This document shows positions 1 through 8,731 of a stretch of DNA of 64,000 nucleotides, piece by piece. Within the stretch, counting starts at the first letter, position 1; each line of letters begins with the position of its first letter. Below the pieces are notes generated by a model. It saw only the letters and a program-made list of their open reading frames with translations. It had not been told where the DNA came from and did not search any database. The stretch covers positions 1-64,000 of the forward strand of contig ONRD01000003.1 in assembly GCA_900320185.1 (NCBI GenBank), in the 5' to 3' direction. The translations under genes were made by a program, and so were the position numbers. Source of the stretch: an uncultured Bacteroidales bacterium. GTDB taxonomy: Bacteria > Bacteroidota > Bacteroidia > Bacteroidales > UBA932.

Positions 1-378
1 ACGGAGATGTATGACCGGGTGAAAACGCTCAATGCAGAACTGCAGGCAAGGGCCGGTGTGTTCGTCGGGTCAGAGGTCGTACAGGTGGGGGTCGTAGGAG
101 ACGTTCCTCCCGGTGCGACACCCCTGAAGGAACTGCCTGAAGGCGTCGTCTCCCTGGACACACATGGCGCCCGTGCACTGGTCTCCCTGCTGCAGAAAGG
201 GAAGAAATCCTTCCTCGTAGTAGTGAGCGGGAGCATCGAGGAGCCAATGAGCCTTGACATCTCCTTCCGGAAAAAGGCCTGCGAGGTTGACCGGGAAGGC
301 CGTTACGTCCCTGTCGGAAAACACCCCGAGCAGTACAGGATCGAAGCTGGCGATGTCCGAATATTCCGCCTGCGGTGA
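1..378 (+). CDS. C-terminal part of an unidentified protein (5' end outside window)
   Basis: The reading frame is open from base 1 to a TGA at 376-378, so this is the last 125 or so codons of a longer gene; the ATG at 7 is probably internal. The segment reads like a C-terminal beta-sandwich. It has a stretch resembling the end of Bacteroidota glycoside hydrolases, where a strand of the form FLVVV-x-G/N is followed by E-P-M-x-L-x-I and a final basic strand, but no catalytic residues are in view. A glycosidase is a guess from that pattern only. A clear terminator hairpin follows 24 bp after the stop. Confidence 0.45.
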   Translation, partial: TEMYDRVKTLNAELQARAGVFVGSEVVQVGVVGDVPPGATPLKELPEGVVSLDTHGARALVSLLQKGKKSFLVVVSGSIEEPMSLDISFRKKACEVDREGRYVPVGKHPEQYRIEAGDVRIFRLR

Positions 379-401
379 TTCCGTCCCTTCACAAAAAGAA
401 G

Positions 402-446
402 GAGGATGACTGATAAGTCCAATGGACTTTGAGGTCATCCTCTTTT
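402..446 (+). terminator. Intrinsic terminator of the first gene
   Basis: GAGGATGAC (402-410) pairs with GTCATCCTC (434-442). An inner AAGTCC/GGACTT pairing extends the stem, and a T-rich tract (TTTTCTGTTGTTT) follows. It sits just after the stop codon at 378. Confidence 0.75.
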
Positions 447-467
447 CTGTTGTTTCAAGTTTGCGGG

Positions 468-632
468 CGGCAGGCGGCAGGCACCTCCGGAAGGTTCCGT
501 TCGCTTCCGCTCACTCCATCCCTCCCAACGTCTCCTTCGTCATCGCTGCGCGATAACTTGTATCCGTAGGGTCCCTCCCTCTAACGTGCCCGAGGGTGGG
601 CACGCCTTCCTTGAGGTGCCTGCCGCCTGCCG
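468..632. repeat. Large GC-rich inverted repeat in the gap between convergent genes
   Basis: A perfect 20-bp arm CGGCAGGCGGCAGGCACCTC at 468-487 is matched by its reverse complement at 613-632, with weaker pairing continuing inward. The 125-bp interior contains a segment (about 498-525) resembling part of the GC-rich repeat found near 15.8 kb. No open frame of note lies inside, and there is no terminal target duplication I can recognise. Confidence 0.7.
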
Positions 633-650
633 CGAAGCTCAACAATAAAG

Positions 651-683
651 AAGGCGACCGATAATCGCTTATCAGTCGCCTTC
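651..683 (-). terminator. Terminator of the ribosomal protein operon (probably bidirectional)
   Basis: AAGGCGACCGATAA and TTATCAGTCGCCTT form a long stem with a short loop. On the minus strand it is followed by a T-rich run (TTCTTTATTGTT), 26 bp after the rpsC stop. It shares its core with the terminator after susD. Confidence 0.8.
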
Positions 684-708
684 ATTTTGATTATAAAGCA
701 TGATGTGC

Positions 709-1479
709 TTATTCGGAGTTCCTTGAGTCACGACGGCCACCCCTGCCACCGCGGTTGCCGCCCCTGCGGTCGCCACGGTCGCCCCTGCGGTCACCGCGAG
801 GTGCGCGTGCACCCTGTGCGTTGGCTGCAGAAGCAGCGTTGGGGGTAAGGTCCTGCTTGCCGTAACGCTCTCCGTTGCAGATCCACACCTTGATTCCGAG
901 GGCGCCGACCTTGGTGCTTGCAACTGCAAGTGCATAGTCGATGTCAGCACGGAAAGTGTGCAGAGGAGTACGGCCTTCCTTGAACATTTCGCTCCTGGCC
1001 ATTTCAGCACCGCCGACGCGGCCGCTGATCTGGACCTTGATGCCTTCTGCTCCAACCCTCATGGTAGAGGCGATGGCCATCTTGATGGCCCTCCTGTAGG
1101 AGACACGGCCTTCAATCTGACGGGCGATGGTGTCAGCCACGATGTGGGCGTCGACCTCAGGCCTCTTGACCTCGAAGATGTTGATCTGGACATCCTTCTT
1201 GGTGACCTTCTTGAGTTCCTCCTTGAGACGGTCGACTTCCTGTCCGCCCTTGCCGATGATGAATCCGGGCCTTGCAGCATGGATTGTCACGGTTATGAGC
1301 TTGAGGGTCCTTTCGATGACGATCTTGGAGAGGCTGGCCTTTGCAAGACGGTTGGTCAGGTACTTGCGGATCTCGAAATCCTCGGCTATCTTCTCAGCGT
1401 AATTACCACCACACCAGTTAGAGTCCCAACCACGGGTGATACCGATTCTGTTAGAAATAGGATTTGTTTTCTGTCCCAT
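709..1479 (-). CDS. rpsC: 30S ribosomal protein S3
   Basis: Small-subunit protein at the mRNA entry channel. The 256-residue product starts [20 protein letters not shown], as S3 does in Bacteroidota. The KH-domain GxxG loop (IIGKGG) is near residues 75-80 and the S3 C-terminal domain follows. The last 35 or so residues form an Arg/Gly-rich tail ([13 protein letters not shown] and similar), longer than in most phyla. It is the last gene of the cluster, 1 bp after rplV. In the standard S10 operon rplP would come next; instead a terminator and a convergent unrelated gene follow. Confidence 0.97.
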   Translation of the reverse strand: MGQKTNPISNRIGITRGWDSNWCGGNYAEKIAEDFEIRKYLTNRLAKASLSKIVIERTLKLITVTIHAARPGFIIGKGGQEVDRLKEELKKVTKKDVQINIFEVKRPEVDAHIVADTIARQIEGRVSYRRAIKMAIASTMRVGAEGIKVQISGRVGGAEMARSEMFKEGRTPLHTFRADIDYALAVASTKVGALGIKVWICNGERYGKQDLTPNAASAANAQGARAPRGDRRGDRGDRRGGNRGGRGGRRDSRNSE

Positions 1480-1480
1480 A

Positions 1481-1906
1481 TTACTTATTCTCCTCTACTG
1501 TTGTTGGTTGCTTTACATCGAGAACGACAGTGACGTGGTTCGAACGCTTGCGGATCCTTCCGGCGCGGCCCTGAGGGCAGGGACGGATCCTCTTGAGAGT
1601 GCGGCCTTCACCGACCATGATGGTCTTGACATAGACGTTGCCGTTGTCAAGTTCCCTGGTCTTGTCGGGATTCTTGGCTTCCCAGTTTGCGATAGCGCTG
1701 CGGAGAAGCTTTTCCAGGCGGATCGAAGGAGCCTTCTTCGAAAAATGAAGAAGATCCAGCGCGCGGTTTACTTCCACTCCCCTGACGGTGTCAGCCACAA
1801 GACGCATCTTGCGGGGGGAAGTGGGTACATCGTTAAGTTTTGCTATTGAGGTCTGCTTCTTGGCTTCCTTGTACTTCAGGGCCATTAAGTGTTTACGAGC
1901 TCCCAT
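1481..1906 (-). CDS. rplV: 50S ribosomal protein L22
   Basis: L22 contacts all 23S rRNA domains and lines the exit tunnel. The 141-residue product has the Bacteroidota-type N-terminal extension ([18 protein letters not shown]) before the conserved core that begins [20 protein letters not shown]. The long beta-hairpin with the basic [16 protein letters not shown] stretch is near residues 107-122. The gene lies 17 bp after rpsS and 1 bp before rpsC in transcription order, so it is surely co-transcribed. Confidence 0.97.
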   Translation of the reverse strand: MGARKHLMALKYKEAKKQTSIAKLNDVPTSPRKMRLVADTVRGVEVNRALDLLHFSKKAPSIRLEKLLRSAIANWEAKNPDKTRELDNGNVYVKTIMVGEGRTLKRIRPCPQGRAGRIRKRSNHVTVVLDVKQPTTVEENK

Positions 1907-1923
1907 AACTTTAATTCTTTAAA

Positions 1924-2196
1924 TTACTTCTTATTGTTGCCCGAATGGCCTTTGAAAGTTCTGGTGGGCGCGAATTCGCCGAGCTTGTGACCTACCATGT
2001 TCTCAGTAATGTAAACAGGAATGAACTTGTTTCCATTATGAACGGCTACGGTGTGTCCTACGAAGTCCGGAGAGATCATGCTGGCACGGGACCAGGTCTT
2101 TACGACCTCCTTCTTCTTGCTACCATCATTCATGGCAAGAATTCTCTTTTCCAGTGCTTCCTGGATGTATGGACCTTTTCTTAATGAACGACTCAT
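1924..2196 (-). CDS. rpsS: 30S ribosomal protein S19
   Basis: S19 binds 16S rRNA in the subunit head with S13. The 90-residue protein begins [19 protein letters not shown], has the [21 protein letters not shown] core and ends with the [18 protein letters not shown] signature. Size and sequence are standard. It lies 19 bp after rplB and 17 bp before rplV. Confidence 0.97.
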   Translation of the reverse strand: MSRSLRKGPYIQEALEKRILAMNDGSKKKEVVKTWSRASMISPDFVGHTVAVHNGNKFIPVYITENMVGHKLGEFAPTRTFKGHSGNNKK

Positions 2197-2215
2197 AATC
2201 TTGATTTCTGTTTAA

Positions 2216-3043
2216 TTACTTCTTCTTTCTCCTTTCAATGATGAACTTGTTGGAGGTAGCCTTGGGGTTGCGTGTCTTGTAACCCTTTGCAGGAAGGCCC
2301 TTGCGGGAACGAGGGTGACCTCCTGATGCACGGCCTTCTCCACCACCCATCGGGTGATCGACAGGGTTCATGACGACACCACGGTTGTGAGGCCTGCGTC
2401 CGAGCCAGCGGTTGCGGCCTGCCTTACCGAAGGATTCAAGATTATGGTCTCCGTTGGAAACGGTACCGACAGTGGCGCGGCAAGCTACGAGGACCATCCT
2501 GGTCTCGCCCGAAGGGAGACGGAGGATAGCGTAGTTGCCTTCACGGGCAGCGAGCTGGGCGAAGGTTCCGGCGGAACGTGCCATGGCGGCACCCTGACCG
2601 GGACGGAGCTCGATGTTGTGAACGAGTGTTCCTACAGGGATCTCGGAAAGAGGAAGGCAGTTGCCCAGGTCCGGAGAGACACCGGAACCGGACTCGACGA
2701 CCTGTCCGACCTTGATGCCCGCAGGGGCGATGATGTACCTCTTGACTCCATCCTCGTACTCGACGAGGGCGATGCGGGCGCTCCTGTTAGGGTCGTACTC
2801 GATGGTGAGGACGGTTGCCTTTACGTTGTCCTTGTCGCGGAGGAAGTCGATGATACGGTACTTCCTCTTGTGGCCGCCGCCGATGTAGCGGACGGTCATC
2901 TGGCCTGTGTTGTTCCTACCGCCAGTGCTCTTGAGAGGCTCGCACAGCGGCTTGTAGGGTTTCTTTGCAGTGATTTCGTCGAAAGCACTGATAGCCTTGT
3001 TCCTCTGTCCGGGAGTTGTAGGCTTGAATTTCCTGATTGCCAT
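2216..3043 (-). CDS. rplB: 50S ribosomal protein L2
   Basis: L2 is a primary 23S rRNA binder near the peptidyl-transferase centre. The 275-residue protein has the OB-fold and SH3-like domains in the usual order. The conserved [13 protein letters not shown] loop is near residues 230-243, with the lysine/arginine-rich tail ([20 protein letters not shown]) behind it. The start [16 protein letters not shown] is typical. It lies 14 bp downstream of rplW. Confidence 0.97.
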   Translation of the reverse strand: MAIRKFKPTTPGQRNKAISAFDEITAKKPYKPLCEPLKSTGGRNNTGQMTVRYIGGGHKRKYRIIDFLRDKDNVKATVLTIEYDPNRSARIALVEYEDGVKRYIIAPAGIKVGQVVESGSGVSPDLGNCLPLSEIPVGTLVHNIELRPGQGAAMARSAGTFAQLAAREGNYAILRLPSGETRMVLVACRATVGTVSNGDHNLESFGKAGRNRWLGRRPHNRGVVMNPVDHPMGGGEGRASGGHPRSRKGLPAKGYKTRNPKATSNKFIIERRKKK

Positions 3044-3057
3044 AAATACGTTCCTCC

Positions 3058-3348
3058 TTAAATGTTAGCGTAGAAATCAATCTTGTCGTCGCCGGCAAGG
3101 GTGACATAGGCCTTCTTGTAGTGGTTGGTGCGGCCGCGGAGCATCCCGGACTTGGAGTAGCGGGACTTCCTGTCGCCATGATAGTTGACGGTGTTGACAT
3201 CAACGACGGAGACATTGTAGAACTTCTCGACGGCTTCCTTTATCTGGATCTTGTTGGCCTTGCGGTCAACGATGAAGCCGTAGCGGTTGAACTTTTCGCC
3301 TTCAGCCGTCAGCTTCTCAGTAACGATTGGCTTAATTAATATTCCCAT
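3058..3348 (-). CDS. rplW: 50S ribosomal protein L23
   Basis: L23 sits at the tunnel exit and is the docking point for trigger factor and SRP. The 96-residue product begins [20 protein letters not shown] and keeps the [20 protein letters not shown] helix-strand core. Its length fits the family. It is 12 bp downstream of rplD and 14 bp upstream of rplB. Confidence 0.96.
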   Translation of the reverse strand: MGILIKPIVTEKLTAEGEKFNRYGFIVDRKANKIQIKEAVEKFYNVSVVDVNTVNYHGDRKSRYSKSGMLRGRTNHYKKAYVTLAGDDKIDFYANI

Positions 3349-3360
3349 CTCTTTGCTCTT

Positions 3361-3990
3361 TTAACGGTTGGCTCTCGCGGAAAGGACATCCTGGACGCCG
3401 TCGACAAGGACCATCGAATTCGCATTCATGATGGTGTAGGTGTTGAGTTCGTCCACGGTGATGACCTGGACCTCCGGGAGGTTGCGTGATGAAAGGAAAA
3501 TGTTGTTGGAGTTCTCCGGGAGGACGAAGAGGACCTTCCTGTCACCAGCCTTGAGGGCCTCAAGGATGTGCATGAATTCCTTGGTCTTGGGAGCATCCAT
3601 GGTGAAAGGCTCTACGAGGACGATGGCGTTCTCCTGGGCCTTGTAGGAAAGAGCAGAGTAACGGGCGAGAGCCTTCTGCTTCTTGTTGAGCTTGAACCTG
3701 TAGAGGCGAGGCTTGGGTCCGAAGACACGGCCGCCGCCGACGAAGATGTTCGCCTTGAGGCTGCCATGACGGGCGCCGCCGCCGCCCTTCTGGCGGCCAA
3801 GCTTCTTTGTGGAGTGAGCGATTTCGCTGCGGTCCTTGGTCTTGGCGGTTCCCTGACGCCTGTTGGCGAGGTACTGGACAACGTCAAGATAGATGGCATG
3901 GTCGTTGGGCTCGATGCCGAAAACCTTCTCGTCAAGGACAACCTTCTTGCCGGAATCAGTTCCGTCTATTTTCAATACTGGCAATTCCAT
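3361..3990 (-). CDS. rplD: 50S ribosomal protein L4
   Basis: L4 helps assemble the large subunit and in enterobacteria also represses its own operon. The 209-residue product has the conserved [13 protein letters not shown] region and the loop [20 protein letters not shown] (about residues 63-82), which reaches into the exit tunnel. Only 2 bp separate it from rplC. Whether L4 autoregulates this operon here is unknown, but the leader upstream of rplC does carry a hairpin. Confidence 0.97.
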   Translation of the reverse strand: MELPVLKIDGTDSGKKVVLDEKVFGIEPNDHAIYLDVVQYLANRRQGTAKTKDRSEIAHSTKKLGRQKGGGGARHGSLKANIFVGGGRVFGPKPRLYRFKLNKKQKALARYSALSYKAQENAIVLVEPFTMDAPKTKEFMHILEALKAGDRKVLFVLPENSNNIFLSSRNLPEVQVITVDELNTYTIMNANSMVLVDGVQDVLSARANR

Positions 3991-3992
3991 AA

Positions 3993-4619
3993 CTAAAACT
4001 CCAATGCTACATAAGAACCCTTGGCCCCGGGGACGGAACCTTTAATAACGAGAAGATTGTTTTCAGGGATGACCTTGATGATCTCGAGGTTGAAAACCTT
4101 GACCCTTTCATTGCCCATGTGTCCGCCCATCCTCATACCGGGGAATACGCGGGAAGGCCATGAAGACGCGCCCAGCGAACCGGGCTTGCGGAGCCTGTTG
4201 TGCTGGCCGTGGGTCGCCCCGCCGACTCCGGCGAAGTGATAACGGTGCACGACACCCTGGAAACCTTTACCTTTAGAAGTACCGACAACATCGACGAACT
4301 TGACATCATCCTTGACGATGTCAGAGACGGTGATGGTGTCTCCGAGCTTGAGCTCTCCCTCGAAGTCGGCCTCGAATTCGACCAGCTTGCGCTTGGGAGT
4401 AGTCCCTGCCTTTTTGAAGTGCCCCTTCAAGGGCTCGCTGGCGTGTATCTCCTTGATTTCGTCATAGGCAAGCTGTACAGCGGCATAACCATCTTTCTCT
4501 ACTGTACGCAGTTGCGTGACAACACACGGACCAGCCTCGATGACGGTGCATGGAATGTTCTTTCCATCAGCACCGAAAACGGAAGTCATTCCGATTTTCT
4601 TTCCAATTAATCCAGGCAT
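3993..4619 (-). CDS. rplC: 50S ribosomal protein L3
   Basis: L3 organises the peptidyl-transferase centre. The 208-residue product begins [20 protein letters not shown] and has the [16 protein letters not shown] and [33 protein letters not shown] segments that mark the family. It is the first gene of its transcription unit: a clear promoter lies just upstream. rpsJ (S10), which normally precedes rplC, is absent because the divergent cdaA begins about 160 bp away. Confidence 0.97.
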   Translation of the reverse strand: MPGLIGKKIGMTSVFGADGKNIPCTVIEAGPCVVTQLRTVEKDGYAAVQLAYDEIKEIHASEPLKGHFKKAGTTPKRKLVEFEADFEGELKLGDTITVSDIVKDDVKFVDVVGTSKGKGFQGVVHRYHFAGVGGATHGQHNRLRKPGSLGASSWPSRVFPGMRMGGHMGNERVKVFNLEIIKVIPENNLLVIKGSVPGAKGSYVALEF

Positions 4620-4661
4620 TGGTTTGATTAATTAATTGTAACTTAATACTTTACACTATCC

Positions 4662-4679
4662 CGCACAAATTTGCGGGCT
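4662..4679 (-). promoter_or_regulatory. Stem-loop in the rplC leader
   Basis: CCCGCA and TGCGGG flank a short AT loop, read on the minus strand right after the promoter of the ribosomal operon and about 42 nt before the rplC start. It could be a 5' stabilising hairpin or part of a feedback site. There is no sequence match I can name. Confidence 0.45.
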
Positions 4680-4680
4680 G

Positions 4681-4711
4681 CAAATGTACGAATTATTTTT
4701 CAATTAACAAA
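4681..4711 (-). promoter_or_regulatory. Promoter of the rplC-rpsC operon
   Basis: On the minus strand, TTTG (4711-4708), 19 bp, then TACATTTG (4688-4681). This is a full match to the Bacteroidota primary sigma pattern. Transcription should start about 55 nt before rplC. Confidence 0.85.
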
Positions 4712-4752
4712 GTTTTCAACAACCTTATGGCCTCACATTCAAAGAGAAATAC

Positions 4753-4760
4753 TATCTTTG
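4753..4760 (+). promoter_or_regulatory. -7 box for cdaA-mutS2
   Basis: TATCTTTG lies 20 bp before the cdaA ATG, in the divergent gap shared with the ribosomal promoter. The -33 element is not obvious. Confidence 0.65.
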
Positions 4761-4780
4761 CATGATTAAAACTGACATCG

Positions 4781-5611
4781 ATGCCACTCGCCATATTCGG
4801 GTTCCTTAAATTCTCTCCTGCCGACGCCATCGACATCTTGATGGTGGCCGTCATCATCTACATCTGCTTCAAGTGGATCAGGGGTTCCGCGGCCATGAAC
4901 GTGTTCATCGCCGTGGTCATGCTCTTCGTCCTCAGGGTCCTCGTCGCCGCCCTCAACATGAAGCTGATGAGCGCGATCATCGGCACTTTCCTCGACGTGG
5001 GCGTGATCGCCCTCATAGTCATATTCCAGCCGGAAGTCCGCCATTTCCTGATGCGGTTCGGGGCCAGGTACACCTCCTCCGGCAAGGGAAGGAGCCTGCT
5101 GAACAAGCTGCTGGGGATAGAGGACAAGAAGATGGGCAACGAGGCCGTCAACGAGATCTGCGAAGCCTGCCGCCAGATGTCCTCGGACAAGACCGGGGCG
5201 CTGATGGTAATTCCCCGCAGGGACTCCCTGGAATACATCGCCCAGACCGGAGACCTGGTCGACGCCAAGATCAGCAGGAGGCTGATCATGAACATATTCT
5301 TCAAGAATTCGCCTCTCCACGACGGGGCCATGATCCTCAGGCACGACAGGATCGAGGCGGCACGCTGCACCCTGCCGATAACACAGCGTACGGACATTCC
5401 ACCGAGCCTCGGGATGAGGCACAAGGCGGCCATCGGCATTTCAGAAGAGACCGACGCCGATGTCATAGTGGTCTCGGAGGAGACCGGAGGGATTTCTTTC
5501 GTAAGGGGCGGCAGGCTCTCTGCGATAGGCAACATCAACGAACTTAAACTCCTGCTGGGCTCGAGCGAGTCCCAGCAGCAGGAGAAGGACACCCAGGAAA
5601 AACATCAGTGA
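4781..5611 (+). CDS. cdaA: Diadenylate cyclase CdaA (c-di-AMP synthase)
   Basis: Makes cyclic di-AMP from two ATP at the inner face of the membrane; c-di-AMP controls potassium and osmotic balance and cell-wall stress responses. Three predicted membrane helices (about residues 16-33, 38-56 and 63-82) precede the DisA_N domain. The catalytic DGA motif is at 181-183. The second motif reads RHK at 213-215 where most family members have RHR, a conservative change that probably keeps ATP binding. The length of 276 is normal. A TANNTTTG promoter lies just upstream, and the stop overlaps a possible GTG start of mutS2. Bacteroidales often carry folP before this gene, but it is not here. Confidence 0.94.
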   Translation: MPLAIFGFLKFSPADAIDILMVAVIIYICFKWIRGSAAMNVFIAVVMLFVLRVLVAALNMKLMSAIIGTFLDVGVIALIVIFQPEVRHFLMRFGARYTSSGKGRSLLNKLLGIEDKKMGNEAVNEICEACRQMSSDKTGALMVIPRRDSLEYIAQTGDLVDAKISRRLIMNIFFKNSPLHDGAMILRHDRIEAARCTLPITQRTDIPPSLGMRHKAAIGISEETDADVIVVSEETGGISFVRGGRLSAIGNINELKLLLGSSESQQQEKDTQEKHQ

Positions 5612-5616
5612 GAGGA

Positions 5617-8145
5617 ATGGAGGAGAACGCTAGCATTATCGACAGACGCCTGGAGGGCAAGCTGGGATTCGACAGGATCCGCACGATGGTCTCCGACCGT
5701 TGTTCAACTGAATATGCCTGCTCCCTGGTGGAGGGCGAGACTTTCTGCACCGACAGGACGGAACTGTCCCGGAGGCTGGCCCTGACGGACGAGATGCGGC
5801 TCATCATGATGTTCGAGGAGAGCTTCCCCACCAACGGCTACATCGACTGCCTGGACTTCCTCAGGCCGCTTGAGAACCCCGGATTCAACATAGACTTGCT
5901 GTCCCTGGGGAAACTCCGCACGATGGTGGAGACCGTCAGGAAGCTCACAGGCTTCTTCGCCTCGATAAAGGACGGAGTCTATCCGAACCTCAAGAAAATG
6001 AGTTCAAAGGTCATGAGTTTCCCGCTCGTGCAGAAACGCATCGACAGCATACTTGACAAGTACGGAGACGTGAAGGACACGGCTTCCGACGCCCTGCAGG
6101 AGATAAGGAGAGCCCTTCGTTCGAAGGAAGGAGCCGTCTCCAAGAGGGCCAACGCCATCCTCAAACAGGCCCAGGCGGACGGCCTGGTGGACGAAGACGC
6201 CAGCCTTTCAGTGAGGGACGGGAAACTGCTGATACCTGTCAACAGCGCCAGCAAGAAGAAGATCCCGGGCTACGTACATGACACTTCCGCAACCGGCAAG
6301 ACCGCCTACGTGGAGCCTGCCGAGATCATCGAACTCGAGAACGAAATCGCCGCCCTCCATTCCGAGGAAGCGATCGAGATCCAAAGGATCCTGGCAGGAT
6401 TCAGCGATTTCGTCAGGCCTTATGTCCCGGACCTTGAAAAGGCTGCCGAATATGTCGGGGAGACAGACTTCCTGGTCGCGAAGGCACAGGTCGCGCTGGA
6501 TTTCAAGGCAGGGGTTCCGGTCATATCCGACGATGGGGGGATGAACCTCCGGAAGGCCCGCCATCCGCTCCTCGAAAGAGCCCTTGCAAGGGAAGGACGG
6601 CCGATCGTCCCGGTCACCATAACCCTGACGCCGAAAAAACGCATACTCCTGGTCTCCGGCCCCAACGCCGGGGGCAAGTCCGTCTGCCTGAAGACTGCAG
6701 GACTGCTCCAGTACATGTTCCAGTGGGGCATGCCCGTCCCGACGTCCGAGACTTCGGAACTCCCCGTCTTCGACCGGATCATGGTAAGCATAGGCGACGA
6801 CCAGAACCTGGAGAACGACCTGTCCACCTACAGTTCCTTCCTCCAGGACATGAAAGCGATGCTCAAGGAAGCCGACGGCAAGACCCTCGTCCTGATCGAC
6901 GAGTTCGGGTCCGGGACAGAGCCGGCAGCCGGTGGCGCCATAGCCGAGGCTATCCTGGCGCAGCTCGACGAACGCGGGGTCTACGGAGTGATAACCACCC
7001 ACTACACCAACCTCAAGCTCTACGCCTCGTCTCCCGACACCGGAGTGATCAACGGAGCCATGCAGTTCGACGCCGCCAAGATCCAGCCCCTCTTTAAGTT
7101 GGACATCGGCCTCCCGGGCAATTCCTTCGCATTCGAACTCGCCCGGAAGATGGGCCTGCCCGAAAATGTAGTCAAGGACGCCGAAAACAGGGCCGGTGAA
7201 GAATTCGTCGGGATGGAGCGGAACCTCCGGAAGATTGTCCGCAGCCGCAGGGCCCTGGACGAGAAACTGCAGAAGATAAAGAACACGGACAAGATCCTCG
7301 ACAGCATCACGGAAAGGTACCAGAAGGAACTGGAAGGCATAAAGCAGACGAAGAAGGAGATCCTGGACCAGGCAAAGAAGGAGGCCGAGGAGATTGTCCA
7401 GGGAGCCAACAAGACTGTCGAGAACACCATCCGCACCATAAAGGAGTCCCAGGCTGAAAAAGAGAAGACCAGGGATGCAAGAAGCAGCCTCCAGGACTTC
7501 GTCTCGGCCCTCCAGAGCAAGAAGGAGAAGGAACTGAAGGACCACGACGACTACATAGAGAAGAAGCTCCGCCAGCTCGAGCACAGGAAGCAGAAGAAGA
7601 ACTCGAGGAGAACCCAGTCAGGAGACAATGGTTCCCAGGACGGCGGGAAGGAGAAAGAACCGTTCAGGGGAGGTGCCCTGAAGGTCGGCGAGAAGGTCCG
7701 CGTGAAGGACAACGGGATGGTCGGCGAGATTGTCAGGGTGTCCAACAAGGCAGTGACGATAGCGGTGGGGAACATAACCTCCCAGATGCCTCCGGACAGG
7801 GTGGAGAGGATTTCCTCGAATGAATACAACGCCGCAAGGAAGGCAACGGCAAAGCCCCGGGACGTCCGGGACGACAGCGCCGTCAGGGAACGCCGGCTCA
7901 ATTTCTCTCCCGAACTGGACGTGAGGGGTGAAAGGGTCGGGGACGCCCTCGGCATTGTGACCCATTACATCGACGACGCGATCATGCTCGGCATAGGAAC
8001 CGTCAGGATAATCCACGGCAAAGGCACCGGTGCCCTGAGGGACGAACTCCAGAAATATCTCAGGACGATTCCGGGGGTCTCCTCCGTCAGGGACGAACAC
8101 ATCCAGTTCGGAGGGTCCGGCGTCACCATCGTGGATTTCGACTGA
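5617..8145 (+). CDS. mutS2: MutS2-family ATPase with Smr domain
   Basis: MutS2 proteins suppress recombination and, in Bacillus, split collided ribosomes. The 842-residue product has the MutS core and lever region, an ABC-type ATPase with Walker A SGPNAGGKS near residue 348 and Walker B LVLIDEFGSGTEP near 428. A long coiled-coil insertion (about 530-690) and a C-terminal Smr domain with LDVRG (about 767) and HGKGTGALR complete it. I chose the ATG at 5617, preceded by GAGAGGA; a GTG at 5608 would overlap the cdaA stop by 4 bp and add three residues. Co-transcribed with cdaA. Confidence 0.95.
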   Translation: MEENASIIDRRLEGKLGFDRIRTMVSDRCSTEYACSLVEGETFCTDRTELSRRLALTDEMRLIMMFEESFPTNGYIDCLDFLRPLENPGFNIDLLSLGKLRTMVETVRKLTGFFASIKDGVYPNLKKMSSKVMSFPLVQKRIDSILDKYGDVKDTASDALQEIRRALRSKEGAVSKRANAILKQAQADGLVDEDASLSVRDGKLLIPVNSASKKKIPGYVHDTSATGKTAYVEPAEIIELENEIAALHSEEAIEIQRILAGFSDFVRPYVPDLEKAAEYVGETDFLVAKAQVALDFKAGVPVISDDGGMNLRKARHPLLERALAREGRPIVPVTITLTPKKRILLVSGPNAGGKSVCLKTAGLLQYMFQWGMPVPTSETSELPVFDRIMVSIGDDQNLENDLSTYSSFLQDMKAMLKEADGKTLVLIDEFGSGTEPAAGGAIAEAILAQLDERGVYGVITTHYTNLKLYASSPDTGVINGAMQFDAAKIQPLFKLDIGLPGNSFAFELARKMGLPENVVKDAENRAGEEFVGMERNLRKIVRSRRALDEKLQKIKNTDKILDSITERYQKELEGIKQTKKEILDQAKKEAEEIVQGANKTVENTIRTIKESQAEKEKTRDARSSLQDFVSALQSKKEKELKDHDDYIEKKLRQLEHRKQKKNSRRTQSGDNGSQDGGKEKEPFRGGALKVGEKVRVKDNGMVGEIVRVSNKAVTIAVGNITSQMPPDRVERISSNEYNAARKATAKPRDVRDDSAVRERRLNFSPELDVRGERVGDALGIVTHYIDDAIMLGIGTVRIIHGKGTGALRDELQKYLRTIPGVSSVRDEHIQFGGSGVTIVDFD

Positions 8146-8235
8146 CGGACTGTCCCGAGCCGCTGGCAGCTTCATCCGGCAGGCAAGTCCTGCCTGAGGG
8201 GTCGGACCGGAGGGATGGATGCCCCGACGGAGTTT

Positions 8236-8307
8236 TGAGAAAGAAGGAAGATTGAGGAAGAAGGATGAATGAGAAGGATGAATGAGAAGGAAGCTTGAGG
8301 AGGAAGA
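8236..8307 (+). repeat. Purine-rich tract with short tandem repeats before yraN
   Basis: The plus strand is almost all A and G with scattered T. The 13-mer GGATGAATGAGAA is repeated in tandem at 8263-8275 and 8276-8288, with degenerate GAGGA(A/G)GAA units on both sides. It leads straight into the start codon of yraN. Confidence 0.6.
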
Positions 8308-8709
8308 ATGAATATGAAGGCAAGGAGAGACAGGCCCGCGGCCAGGGTCGGGAAGAGGGGAGAAGATGAGGCTTGCGCCTTTCTGGTCAGGATGGGACAT
8401 GTCCTGATACAAAGGAACTACAGGGCCGGACATCTCGAGATAGACATCATCTCACTGGACAGGAATGGTGTGCATTTTGTAGAGGTCAAGAGCAGGGTTG
8501 CTCCGGTCCAGGCCGAGCCTCAGGAGAATGTGACTCCTGTCAAGCAGAGGAGGATAGCCGAAGCTGCCAGAAGATACCTCAACAGATCGAAAGACAGCAG
8601 GTTGAGTCCAGACCTCGAGATCAGTTTCGATGTGGTGGCGGTGACTTTCGACAAGGGAGAAACCCGGATAGAATGGTTCCCCCAGGCCTTCATTCCGATG
8701 TTTTGTTGA
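8308..8709 (+). CDS. yraN: YraN/UPF0102 family nuclease-like protein
   Basis: UPF0102 proteins have a restriction-endonuclease-like fold related to Holliday-junction resolvases; their cellular role is unsettled. The 133-residue product shows the family features in order: a G-KRGEDEA helix (about 16-22), EIDIIS (about 46-51) and VEVKSR (about 61-66), which carry the likely metal-binding Glu, Asp, Glu and Lys. The first ATG is used, but the third codon is also ATG and either could be the start. Only 22 bp separate it from the following gene. Confidence 0.88.
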   Translation: MNMKARRDRPAARVGKRGEDEACAFLVRMGHVLIQRNYRAGHLEIDIISLDRNGVHFVEVKSRVAPVQAEPQENVTPVKQRRIAEAARRYLNRSKDSRLSPDLEISFDVVAVTFDKGETRIEWFPQAFIPMFC

Positions 8710-8731
8710 ACATTGTCAATGCAAACACTAT

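Noticed and set aside
6208-7584. 458-residue minus-strand open frame inside mutS2
   Set aside because: Antisense shadow of the MutS2 ATPase and coiled-coil coding sequence; no family similarity.
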